This document shows positions 32,456-40,411 of a stretch of 64,000 nt of DNA, piece after piece. The notes under the pieces are model-generated. The model saw only the letters and a list, made by a program, of their open reading frames with translations, was not told the origin of the DNA and searched no databases. Position 1 is the stretch's first letter, and each line of letters begins with the position of its first letter. The translations under genes were made by a program, and so were the position numbers. Source of the stretch: Sphingobacterium nematocida (GTDB lineage: Bacteria; Bacteroidota; Bacteroidia; Sphingobacteriales; Sphingobacteriaceae); NCBI RefSeq assembly GCF_900168125.1, contig NZ_FUZF01000022.1, positions 1 to 64,000 of the forward strand, written 5' to 3'.

Positions 32456-33493
32456 ATGAATGGTAAAATTTTAAGCTTTGGAGAGATTCTGCTTCGTATT
32501 TGTCCGGATCTTTCCAATGATTGGGTGGAGAGTGGTTCATTACCCTTTTTTGTTGGGGGGGCCGAACTGAATGTTGCGTCTGCTCTTGCCTTGTGGGGAT
32601 TGCCTTCTGCTTATCTATCTGCGATGCCGCAAAATGATGTCACAGGTAGTATTTTAGCGTATCTAAGAAATAAACATATTGAAATAGATAACATGCTGTT
32701 GCAGGGTGATCGCTTGGGGTTATATTATCTTCCCAAGGGTAAAGACTTAAAACATGCAGGGGTTATATATGACCGTGCAAACTCGTCTTTTGCAAATTTA
32801 CAACCCTCCGATATGGATTGGGACGTCATTTTTGATGGGGTATCTTGGTTTCACTTTTCAGCGATTTGTCCTGCCATATCACAAGATATGGCGAATATCT
32901 GTTTAGATGCACTTAAAGAGGCGAGTCATCGCGGTATATTCGTCTCATTAGACTTAAATTATCGTTCTAAACTGTGGAAATATGGTAAAGAACCAATTGC
33001 GGTAATGCCAGAGCTTGCCGCATATGCCGATCTGATAATGGGCAATGTGTGGGCCGCACAACAGATGTTGGGAACCGCCTTGTATCCCGAATTACGAGAG
33101 TCGCAATCTTCTTATCCTCGTACATTACTGACAGAGCAGGCGAGAGAGACAAGCGTTGAGTTAATGTCGAAATTTGAAAAGTGTTCATTTGTCGCGAATA
33201 CATTTAGATTTGACTATTTGGAAAAAGGTATTCAATATTTTACCACAATTTTTGCTGAAGGACAGCTTTTGCAGTCGGACGACTATGTCGCTCCTGAAAT
33301 TGTTGATAAAGTCGGTAGTGGTGATTGTTTTATGGCAGGTTTAATATATGGACTATATCAACAGATAGGTCTACATGGTACGCTGGACTTTGCGACGGCT
33401 GCTGCTTTTGATAAATTATTTATACCGAGTGATGCGACACATAGTAAGGTTGCAGATATTCAAAAACGAATAGAAAATGGACAAAAAAAATAG
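32456..33493 (+). CDS. kdgK: 2-keto-3-deoxygluconate kinase (PfkB family)
   Basis: A 345-residue PfkB-family sugar kinase, 2 bases after uxaC. Motifs: KILSFGEILLRICPD at the start, FVGGAELNVASALALWG near 30, and the signature VDKVGSGDCFMAGLIYGL near 283, with the catalytic Asp. By position in a glucuronate operon and similarity, the substrate is 2-keto-3-deoxygluconate, phosphorylated to KDPG. PfkB kinases are not separable on motifs alone, so specificity is inferred. The gene overlaps the aldolase gene by 17 bases. Confidence 0.9.
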   Translation: MNGKILSFGEILLRICPDLSNDWVESGSLPFFVGGAELNVASALALWGLPSAYLSAMPQNDVTGSILAYLRNKHIEIDNMLLQGDRLGLYYLPKGKDLKHAGVIYDRANSSFANLQPSDMDWDVIFDGVSWFHFSAICPAISQDMANICLDALKEASHRGIFVSLDLNYRSKLWKYGKEPIAVMPELAAYADLIMGNVWAAQQMLGTALYPELRESQSSYPRTLLTEQARETSVELMSKFEKCSFVANTFRFDYLEKGIQYFTTIFAEGQLLQSDDYVAPEIVDKVGSGDCFMAGLIYGLYQQIGLHGTLDFATAAAFDKLFIPSDATHSKVADIQKRIENGQKK

Positions 33494-34127
33494 TGTACTG
33501 CAGGCTATTGTACAGCAGGGCATGTTGCCTTTGTGCTATCATGATGATGCAGCTCAGGTAATAGCGATTGTAAATACCCTTTATCAGGCCGGGGTTCGAG
33601 TCTTCGAATTTACCAATAGAGGGGCTAATGCAGCAGAAGTATTTGCAGCATTGTTAAAGGTACGGGATGCGGATATGCCAGAGCTTTACCTTGGAATAGG
33701 GACAATAAAAGCAACTGAGGAAGCAGTTGTTTTTCTGGATTTGGGGGCAGATTTCGTCGTGTCACCAACCATTAATCCTGCTGTTGGCAATCTGGTTCAT
33801 GCTGCCGGACTACTGTGGATCCCCGGTTGTATGACACCTACCGAAATTTATACTGCACAACAACATGGTGCAGCTTTGATCAAGCTTTTTCCAGCGAATA
33901 TCCTAGGTCCAGGTTTTATGTCTGCAATCAAAGAGTTATTCAAAGGACAATTATTTATACCTACCGGAGGTGTTGATATAGAAATTAATAATCTAAAGTC
34001 TTGGTTTGATGCAGGTGTATGTGCAGTCGGAATGGGGAGTAAATTGATAGATCCGAAAGATACAACAGCTTTGAGCGATAAAACTATATTGGCTCTCGAT
34101 CTGATCAAACAAGCACGAATAAAGTAA
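33477..34127 (+). CDS. KDPG / 4-hydroxy-2-oxoglutarate aldolase
   Basis: A 216-residue class I aldolase that splits KDPG to pyruvate and glyceraldehyde-3-phosphate. Motifs: RVFEFTNRGANAAEVF with the catalytic Glu, GIGTIKATEEA, DFVVSPTINPAVG, PGCMTPTEIYTA near 116, and IKLFPANILGPGF near 137 with the Schiff-base Lys. FIPTGGVDIEINN closes the phosphate site. Overlaps kdgK by 17 bases and completes the lower Entner-Doudoroff branch of the operon. Confidence 0.94.
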   Translation: MDKKNSVLQAIVQQGMLPLCYHDDAAQVIAIVNTLYQAGVRVFEFTNRGANAAEVFAALLKVRDADMPELYLGIGTIKATEEAVVFLDLGADFVVSPTINPAVGNLVHAAGLLWIPGCMTPTEIYTAQQHGAALIKLFPANILGPGFMSAIKELFKGQLFIPTGGVDIEINNLKSWFDAGVCAVGMGSKLIDPKDTTALSDKTILALDLIKQARIK

Positions 34128-34161
34128 AATAACCGGTATAAACTTAAATTTTTATAAACCA

Positions 34162-35544
34162 ATGACAACGACCAAAATAGGCAACTATAGATGGGTGATC
34201 TGTGCCCTTTTATTTTTTGCAACGACTGTAAATTATATGGACCGACAAGTGTTGAGTTTACTGAAGCCCACATTGGAGGAACAATTTGGGTGGTCCAATA
34301 GTGATTATGCCGATATTGCCGCTGTATTTCAATTTGTGTACGCCATATCTATGCTTTTTGCTGGGCGGTTTGTAGATCGTTTCGGTACAAAGTGGGGATA
34401 TGCCTGGTCTATTATACTGTGGTCTATAGGTGCTATCATTCATGCTTATGCAATAGCTATTGGTGAAGGGATAGTAGGCACTTTCGGGTGGATAGGTATA
34501 GCATCTGTGCCTGTATCTATTGTAGGTTTTATGTTTGCACGTGCTGTTCTCGCTGTGGGTGAAGCGGGGAACTTTCCAGCAGCTATCAAAGCTACTGCAG
34601 AGTATTTCCCGAAGAGTGAACGATCGTTTGCTACAGGTATATTCAATTCAGGGGCCAATGTTGGTGCTATTCTAGCGCCATTGACAGTGCCTTGGATAGC
34701 TGGACATTGGGGTTGGGCAGCCGCATTTGAAATTGTTGGTGGAATAGGTTTTTTATGGTTGATTTTTTGGTTTATTTTTTATGAAAAACCTAGCCGTCAA
34801 AAGCGAATGTCTGATGAAGAACGTGCGTATATAAGTAAAGACCAGGAAGAAGATAAGCGTTTGAACGAGTCTGGAAATTTAGCAGATGTTACTGATAAAC
34901 CCGTGTCTTGGGTTAAATTATTAGGTTACAAGCAAACCTGGGGTTTTGCGATAGGCAAGTTTATGACAGACGGAGTTTGGTGGTTTTTTCTGTTTTGGTT
35001 GCCCGGATATTTAAAAGATCAGTACGGTGTTGTCAACGAAGATATTATGTTGCCTTTGGCTGTATTGTATAGTATGACGATGATAGGCAGTATAGGCGGA
35101 GGTTGGTTTCCCAAATATTATATCGATCGAGGATATCCCGCTTATGATGGTCGTATGAAAGCAATGCTTGCTATTGCTGTCATTCCCCTCGTGGTACTAT
35201 TGGCACAACCTTTAGGACATTATAGTTTTTGGATCCCGGTTGTTTTGATTGGTGTTGGGGCGTCTGCCCACCAAGCTTGGAGTGCAAATATCTTCACGAC
35301 AGTGTCCGATATGTTTCCACGTAAGGCAGTAGCATCTGTTGTTGGTATAGGGGGGATGGCTGGAGGTATTGGAGGTGCGTTGATTACCAAAATAGGAGGA
35401 TATCTATTTGATCATTATAAAGCATTGGGGCATATCGAGACGGGTTATACCATAATGTTTAGCTTTTGTGCTATAGCTTATCTGGTTGCCTGGGGTATAA
35501 TGAAACTATTGGTTCCGAAGATGAAAGTAATACGATTTGATTAA
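34162..35544 (+). CDS. MFS hexuronate transporter (ExuT-like)
   Basis: A 460-residue major facilitator protein with 12 predicted spans. The start RWVICALLFFATTVNYMDRQVLSLL and the following region match the ACS/ExuT subfamily; NYMDRQ near residue 25 is the family hallmark. RFVDRFGTKWGYAWS gives the loop 2-3 motif, and VLAVGEAGNFPAAIK is also typical. Likely imports glucuronate or galacturonate, by operon context. A 16-bp perfect terminator begins at its stop codon. Confidence 0.92.
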   Translation: MTTTKIGNYRWVICALLFFATTVNYMDRQVLSLLKPTLEEQFGWSNSDYADIAAVFQFVYAISMLFAGRFVDRFGTKWGYAWSIILWSIGAIIHAYAIAIGEGIVGTFGWIGIASVPVSIVGFMFARAVLAVGEAGNFPAAIKATAEYFPKSERSFATGIFNSGANVGAILAPLTVPWIAGHWGWAAAFEIVGGIGFLWLIFWFIFYEKPSRQKRMSDEERAYISKDQEEDKRLNESGNLADVTDKPVSWVKLLGYKQTWGFAIGKFMTDGVWWFFLFWLPGYLKDQYGVVNEDIMLPLAVLYSMTMIGSIGGGWFPKYYIDRGYPAYDGRMKAMLAIAVIPLVVLLAQPLGHYSFWIPVVLIGVGASAHQAWSANIFTTVSDMFPRKAVASVVGIGGMAGGIGGALITKIGGYLFDHYKALGHIETGYTIMFSFCAIAYLVAWGIMKLLVPKMKVIRFD

Positions 35545-35581
35545 GTTAAAAGTCAGAGTGAGAAACTCTGACTTTTAACTT
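35543..35581. terminator. Bidirectional terminator between two MFS genes
   Basis: A 16-bp perfect inverted repeat: 35543-35558 and 35566-35581, loop TGAGAAA. Each arm overlaps one of the two convergent stop codons, so it serves both genes. Confidence 0.9.
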
Positions 35582-36758
35582 AATTTTCCCGGAATACCTT
35601 CAAGTAGCTTGTCATGGCAAGCAGGAGTAGTCCGAAAAGAGAAAAAACAGCATAAGAGTATCTTAAACTGAATAGTTCGGCAATGTAGCCAATCAGGGGA
35701 GGTCCCATTAAAAAGCCGAGGTAACTAATGCTTGATACCATAGCGAGAGCTACTCCTGAAGGAATTTTAGTATGCTTGCCTGCGATAGAGTAGACCGTCG
35801 GAACATTGCAGGATACACCTAGGCCTACTAGCATAAAGCCAATGGTACTACAGAAAATAGAAGGAAAGGCAACAGAAAGCATCATTCCTAGTGACATCAA
35901 TACTCCTGAAAACTGTAATGTTCGTTGTCGACCTATCTTTTGAATAATTTTATCACCTATAAATCTGCCTGTAGCCATCATGATCATAAAAGAAGCGTAA
36001 CCTAACATGATAAGACTCTCCGGAGCCAGGACGATATCTTGAAAATAAACGCCGCTCCAGTCAAACATCGCTCCCTCGGTAGCCATGCTGCAGAATCCAA
36101 CAATACCTAATGAAATAAGAATCTTATCGGGTTTAAAAGATGAAGAGGTACGCTCGATGTTTTGCTCATTTGGCGGGGCTAGGTGCCGTCTGTTTACTAG
36201 CACGTTCACTACAATGAGGAAGAATATAATGATAAAGTGTGGTAAGGTAGATAGACTGATATTGAGGGTTAAGAGGCCTAATAGAGCTCCTGCAAATCCA
36301 GCTAAACTCCATACACCATGAAACGATGCCATTATCGGTTTGTTATAAAGACTTTCTGCGAGTACCCCTTGCGTATTTACTGATATGTTACACATGTTGC
36401 CAATTACACCGAATAAAAACAAACATGCCCCTAACTGCCAAGCATCCGTGGCAAAAGCAATACCGCATAATATCATGCCGTAGACAATTGCTGTAATAGG
36501 CAGTATACGGTGGCTACCATATCTTGAAACTAATCTGCCTGAAAGAGCCATCGTTACCAATTGACCTATAGGGAGCATGAGCAAAATAGTTCCTAACTGA
36601 GCTTCCGTAAGCTGCAATTGTGCCTTAATGATTGGAATTCTGCTTGCCCAGGATGCAAAGGCAATACCTTGGCAAAAATAAAATAAGGAGACGGCAATGC
36701 GTATCCTCCTCTTACTAGCGGACAGATTATCGGTTGATCCAAGTACAATTGTAGACAT
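35580..36758 (-). CDS. MFS transporter (YbjJ-like)
   Basis: A 392-residue 12-span major facilitator. FCQGIAFASWASRIPIIK near residue 28, LTEAQLGTILLMLPIGQL and SGRLVSRYGSHRIL match the YbjJ/inner-membrane MFS group. GVWSLAGFAGALLG near 147 marks the fourth/fifth span. Substrate unknown. It does not resemble ExuT and is convergent to the hexuronate operon, so a role in that pathway is not implied. Monocistronic. Confidence 0.88.
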   Translation of the reverse strand: MSTIVLGSTDNLSASKRRIRIAVSLFYFCQGIAFASWASRIPIIKAQLQLTEAQLGTILLMLPIGQLVTMALSGRLVSRYGSHRILPITAIVYGMILCGIAFATDAWQLGACLFLFGVIGNMCNISVNTQGVLAESLYNKPIMASFHGVWSLAGFAGALLGLLTLNISLSTLPHFIIIFFLIVVNVLVNRRHLAPPNEQNIERTSSSFKPDKILISLGIVGFCSMATEGAMFDWSGVYFQDIVLAPESLIMLGYASFMIMMATGRFIGDKIIQKIGRQRTLQFSGVLMSLGMMLSVAFPSIFCSTIGFMLVGLGVSCNVPTVYSIAGKHTKIPSGVALAMVSSISYLGFLMGPPLIGYIAELFSLRYSYAVFSLFGLLLLAMTSYLKVFREN

Positions 36759-36904
36759 TTTTAAAAGAGTTGAGCCTGCAAAAATACAGGAAAGACCTCA
36801 GGGTTTTGTCATTTAGATATTAAGATTTCTTGGTATCCCAGAGGGGCGGGACATCGAAAATATTGAGAAAAGAAGAATTTATGCTGAAGAAACAAAAAAA
36901 AGTA

Positions 36905-36935
36905 TTGACTTTTTAAGGCACAGCAGTTACATTTG
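36905..36935 (+). promoter_or_regulatory. Promoter of tRNA-Lys(CTT)
   Basis: TTG (36905-36907), spacer 20, TACATTTG (36928-36935), then 7 bases to the tRNA 5' end. Same spacing as the tRNA-Arg promoter. Confidence 0.8.
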
Positions 36936-36942
36936 TGCTATT

Positions 36943-37015
36943 GACTTCGTAGCTCAGTTGGTAGAGCAACAGACTCTTAATCTGTGGGTCCTGAGTTCGA
37001 GCCTCAGCGGGGTCA
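36943..37015 (+). tRNA. tRNA-Lys(CTT)
   Basis: Complete 73-base cloverleaf: acceptor GACTTCG/CGGGGTC, D arm GCTC/GAGC, anticodon stem ACAGA/TCTGT with loop CTCTTAA (anticodon CTT, reads AAG), T arm CTGAG-TTCGAGC-CTCAG, discriminator A. The CCA end is not encoded, unlike the tRNA-Arg in this window. Confidence 0.96.
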
Positions 37016-37020
37016 CTAAA

Positions 37021-37051
37021 AAAAGCCTTTCTAAGACGGAAAGGCTTTTTT
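37021..37051. terminator. Terminator after tRNA-Lys
   Basis: AAAAGCCTTTC pairs with GAAAGGCTTTT around TAAGACG, followed by T. The A-run also lets it end the minus-strand amidohydrolase gene. Confidence 0.85.
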
Positions 37052-37058
37052 CGTGATT

Positions 37059-38390
37059 TTATTTCTTCAAAGTATTTTTATAAATTTTGCCATCTTTTAT
37101 AATAACAACAAAGTTTTTTGTTGGGTTGGCTAGCAGCTTTAGATCTTTCAAGGGGTCTCCATTGACTAACAAAACATCTGCAAGTGCCCCTTCTTCAATC
37201 ATTCCCAGTTTGCCAGGATAAGGGCTCCTCAGTCCCGAAAGTTGCAATAGCTCAGCATTACCCTGTGTCACCATTTTTAGGATTTCGGCATTTGTAAACC
37301 ATTTTTGCAAGCGCAGAATAAACTCGTTTTGTTTTTCGTTAAGCTCTGGTTCGAAGAGAAAGTCAGTGCCCCAAGCCAATTTGACGTTGTGTTTTTTCGC
37401 TAAAGGCCATACTTTTTCTTGACCTTCAATAACCGGTTTACGTTTTGCGACACGTTGAGGATCCATATCAGGGGTGTCATCTACTAAGTTTTGTAGACTC
37501 AGCCAAATATCCTTTTCGGCGAGAAGTTTTAGCGTTTCTTCATCCAGTAACTGTCCGTGTTCAACACATTTTACACCAGCTTCGATCGCTCTCCGGATCG
37601 CTCTTGGAGTGTAAGCATGTACGGTAACATATGTTCCCCAGTCTTCTGCGGCTTCAACAGCCGCTTTCATCTCATCCAGCGTGTATTGTGTGACGTCTAC
37701 AGGGTCGTAGGCAGAGGATGTTCCTCCTCCGGCCATTAGTTTGATCTGACTAGCGCCGAAACGTAGGTTTTCTCTTACGGCAGTCAATACTTCATCGCGT
37801 CCATCAGCGATGAATGTTGCGCCATAGCGCTCAGCACGGGAGACTACCCCAAAAAAACGTCGGGATTTTTCATCTGGCGATCTAAAATCACCATGACCCG
37901 CAGTCTGACTGATAGTGGCGCCTGAAGGCCATATCCGAGGGCCAGGCAGCTTACCTGCATCAATCGCCGCCTTTATTGGGAATATAGGTCCCCCGGCATC
38001 CCGAATGCTTGTAAAGCCACGCATCAACATATTATTAGCCGATTGGCCGATAGTTTTAATTAGAAATTCCTCAGATAAATCGTTGGTCACCATTTGAGGC
38101 ATTGTCAATGAGCCGAATACCATATGGACATGTACGTCTATAAGGCCGGGCATTAATGTTTTTCCAGCCCCATTGATCTTCACGACTTCCAGACCTGTGA
38201 CCGCAATCGGTGATGAACTGATTTTCTGAATTATATTACCGCTGATCAACACATGGCTGGGGGCGGTTAGGGATTGTGTGGTTTGATCCAGTATTCGCAC
38301 GTTTTCTAATAAAACATGATTTTGTTGCGCTTTGACAGAATAAATCGACGCTGCACTGAAAAGTAAGGTGCAGAAATAAAATAATCGCAT
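37059..38390 (-). CDS. Secreted amidohydrolase-family (imidazolonepropionase-like) hydrolase
   Basis: A 443-residue metallohydrolase. Start set at ATG 38390, giving a signal peptide (MRLFYFCTLLFSAASIYSVKA, then QQN); the longer frame to 38423 would bury it. Motifs: LMPGLIDVHVHMVFGSL near 75 (His-x-His), TSIRDAGGPIFPIK, IKLMAGGGTSSAYDP near 215, VTVHAYTPRAI and KCVEHGQLLDEETL (metal His), and LAWGTDFLFEPEL near 340 (metal Asp). This branch contains Xaa-Pro/Xaa-Arg dipeptidases and prolidase-like enzymes, so a peptide or beta-lactam-type amide is a likely substrate; exact specificity unknown. Confidence 0.9.
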   Translation of the reverse strand: MRLFYFCTLLFSAASIYSVKAQQNHVLLENVRILDQTTQSLTAPSHVLISGNIIQKISSSPIAVTGLEVVKINGAGKTLMPGLIDVHVHMVFGSLTMPQMVTNDLSEEFLIKTIGQSANNMLMRGFTSIRDAGGPIFPIKAAIDAGKLPGPRIWPSGATISQTAGHGDFRSPDEKSRRFFGVVSRAERYGATFIADGRDEVLTAVRENLRFGASQIKLMAGGGTSSAYDPVDVTQYTLDEMKAAVEAAEDWGTYVTVHAYTPRAIRRAIEAGVKCVEHGQLLDEETLKLLAEKDIWLSLQNLVDDTPDMDPQRVAKRKPVIEGQEKVWPLAKKHNVKLAWGTDFLFEPELNEKQNEFILRLQKWFTNAEILKMVTQGNAELLQLSGLRSPYPGKLGMIEEGALADVLLVNGDPLKDLKLLANPTKNFVVIIKDGKIYKNTLKK

Positions 38391-38576
38391 GGCAGATGTT
38401 GTTTGGTTTTTACTAAGATACAAATATAAAATCTGTTTTTTTAATATGTTAAATAAGTTTTGAAAAATCAGAGGTGGGTTAAGCGATTCAGTATGAAGTA
38501 AATCTTGTTGTTTGTTATGATTATCGTTATTGATTATTTCCGTAACTTGCTTCTATATTAAAAGAATATAATTCAT

Positions 38577-38846
38577 TTTTTAATGAGTAATCGCTCAGTG
38601 ATGCCGAAATGACAACGGCAGGCTTTAAGCCTTAAACTTAGGCAAGATTGTTGGGGCAGAAACGTATAGATGGATCAATGTACCGTGTGCCAGCCTGAGG
38701 GTGTTATACACTAGACGGTAAAGATCTTGAGATGACAGGAGTAGCACCTGATATTGTATGTTAAGAATACGGAGGGGCATAGAGAAAAAGGAAAAGATCC
38801 TCAGCTGGAGCGAGCTATACAAGAAATTCTGAAGGACTTAAAATAA
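38577..38846 (+). pseudogene. Relic of an S41-family (tricorn-like) peptidase gene
   Basis: Fragments in shifting frames reproduce the C-terminal end of an S41 peptidase. NE*SLSDAEM (38582-38611; the stop replaces one residue next to the catalytic Ser region) is followed by TTAGFKP. Then come NLGKIVGAETYRWIN (from 38635), DGKDLEMTGVAPDIV (from about 38715) and GKDPQLERAIQEILKDLK with its stop (38790-38846). At least three frame changes and several stops are needed. The intact tricorn-like gene at 7583 ends the same way (GVAPDIF, then GRDPQLERTVKILLDEIK). The 5' part is absent, and 38391-38576 holds nothing recognisable. This is a decayed paralogue. Confidence 0.85.
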
Positions 38847-38863
38847 TTGGAAAGAAACTGTTT

Positions 38864-39559
38864 ATGGACGAAAGTTTTGCTGATAGGGTTATAGATTTTA
38901 ATAGTGGATTGCATTATTCGGGAGAGCTTCCAGATGGTTTTCAGGTTATGAATCCTTATCTAGACAACCCGGAGACCATTCAGGTGATGCGTCAGTTCTA
39001 TCACAAATACTATGGGGATTCGAGGAATCGTCAATTTATTGTAGGGATCAATCCCAGTCGTAAGGGAGCAGGAGTTACTGGAGTTCCATTTACAGATACA
39101 AAGCGGCTGTATAGCGCCTGCGGCATTGAGATGAAGTCCGCCCATACGCACGAAATATCTTCCGTATTCATGTACGATATGATTGATGCGTATGGGGGAG
39201 CAGCAGCCTTTTATGAACGATTTTATATAAACTCACCCTTTCCTCTTGCGATTGTTCGGCAAACAAAAGCCGGACAATGGGTTAATGCTAATTATTATGA
39301 TGATCCGTCATTGTTTACTGCGGTAAAAGACTTTATGATAACATCTCTTAAAAAACACATCAGCATGGGGCTTGATGTCTCCAAGGTGTACGTGCTAGGG
39401 AAGAAAAATGCAAAATTTATTCAAAAATTAAATGGAGAAGCAAAGTTGTTCGGGGGGATAGAAATTTTAGAGCATCCGAGGTATATACAGCAATATAAGT
39501 CGAAAGATAAAGATTTTTATATTGCCAAGTATATCGAGGCCTTTGACTCCGGACTATAG
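38864..39559 (+). CDS. SMUG2-type uracil-DNA glycosylase family protein
   Basis: A 231-residue protein of the SMUG2 (former DUF4918) group in the uracil-DNA glycosylase superfamily. The water-activating motif region is FIVGINPSRKGAGVTGVPFT near residue 58. The DNA-intercalation motif region is EILEHPRYIQQYK near 200, with the His-Pro conserved in the superfamily. LGKKNAKFIQKLN is the helix between. These enzymes excise uracil or related damaged bases. Start is ATG 38864, directly after the S41 relic. No DNA-repair partner adjoins it. Confidence 0.85.
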   Translation: MDESFADRVIDFNSGLHYSGELPDGFQVMNPYLDNPETIQVMRQFYHKYYGDSRNRQFIVGINPSRKGAGVTGVPFTDTKRLYSACGIEMKSAHTHEISSVFMYDMIDAYGGAAAFYERFYINSPFPLAIVRQTKAGQWVNANYYDDPSLFTAVKDFMITSLKKHISMGLDVSKVYVLGKKNAKFIQKLNGEAKLFGGIEILEHPRYIQQYKSKDKDFYIAKYIEAFDSGL

Positions 39560-39582
39560 ATTCATTAAAGAATTGAAATAGG

Positions 39583-39933
39583 ATGATTAAGATAAAGCGT
39601 ATTTATGAAAAGCCAGTTCCCGAAGATGGATACCGTATGTTGGTCGATCGACTTTGGCCGCGTGGAGTCCGTCAAAGTGAAGCTGCATTAGACGAGTGGA
39701 ATAAAGATATTGCCCCATCGACCGCTTTAAGAAAATGGTTTGGCCATAAACCAGAGTTATTTGATGAATTTGTGTCGCGGTATACCGAGGAGTTGAATGC
39801 TAAAAAAGAAAACTTGTTTCGTATCAAAGGTTTAGGGGAAAACGGGCTTTTGACTTTACTTTATGCGGCAAGAGATGAACGAATGAATCCGGCAGCGGTT
39901 CTGTTGCAGATAATTAACGACATAGAAAAATAA
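39583..39933 (+). CDS. DUF488 family protein (YeaO-like)
   Basis: A 116-residue protein with the DUF488/YeaO signature: KIKRIYEKPVPEDGYRMLVD followed by RLWPRGVRQSEAALDEWNKD, then IAPSTALRKWFGHKPELFDEF and LTLLYAARDERMNPAAVLL. Function is unsettled. A conserved Arg-Leu-Trp-Pro-Arg-Gly loop suggests a binding site. Co-directional with the glycosylase gene (23 bases) and an uncharacterised secreted protein (5 bases). Confidence 0.9.
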   Translation: MIKIKRIYEKPVPEDGYRMLVDRLWPRGVRQSEAALDEWNKDIAPSTALRKWFGHKPELFDEFVSRYTEELNAKKENLFRIKGLGENGLLTLLYAARDERMNPAAVLLQIINDIEK

Positions 39934-39938
39934 CAGTA

Positions 39939-40409
39939 ATGAAGTATATATTTTGGATATTATTCCTTTGTATGGTAAGTCACATAAGGCTGAAGGCGCA
40001 GGAGGGTCAAGATCATAGTAAATGGATTTTTGGTCCATCCTTGGGTTATCAGTATCAAAAGACAAGTTTTGTTAAAGCTTCTTTCTGGGGGCTTACGGAT
40101 TTAGGATATGCAAATTACCTTCGGGTAGATGGAGGAGCAAATATGACTTGGAAAGGGGGTAAGACCCATGTCGTCCCCGAATTAGGTGTTACCTATTATT
40201 TAAGTGCCAAAGGAGTTTGGCCATTTGTCAAGATGGAGACTACTCCCTATACTATTACACCAAAAGTTGGTGTTGGTGTATTTAATATTTTTGAGGTGGG
40301 AGCTGGTTACGGTTTGGGGTTGGAGAATAAGAAGGGATTGGGGATGCCTATCAAAGGATTTAATATCTCTGTAGGATTAAGTTTGCCTCTTAACTATCAT
40401 TTGTATTAA
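39939..40409 (+). CDS. Secreted outer-membrane-like protein of unknown family
   Basis: A 156-residue protein with a signal peptide (about 20 residues ending LKAQ/E). The rest has the alternating aromatic/glycine pattern of a small 8-strand outer-membrane barrel (WIFGPSLGYQYQK, GVTYYLSAKGVWPFVKM, VGAGYGLGLENKKGL), ending with an aromatic residue (HLY). I do not recognise the family. It is 5 bases after DUF488 and 2 bases before the PLP enzyme gene, so it is in that operon. Confidence 0.7.
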   Translation: MKYIFWILFLCMVSHIRLKAQEGQDHSKWIFGPSLGYQYQKTSFVKASFWGLTDLGYANYLRVDGGANMTWKGGKTHVVPELGVTYYLSAKGVWPFVKMETTPYTITPKVGVGVFNIFEVGAGYGLGLENKKGLGMPIKGFNISVGLSLPLNYHLY

Positions 40410-40411
40410 AT

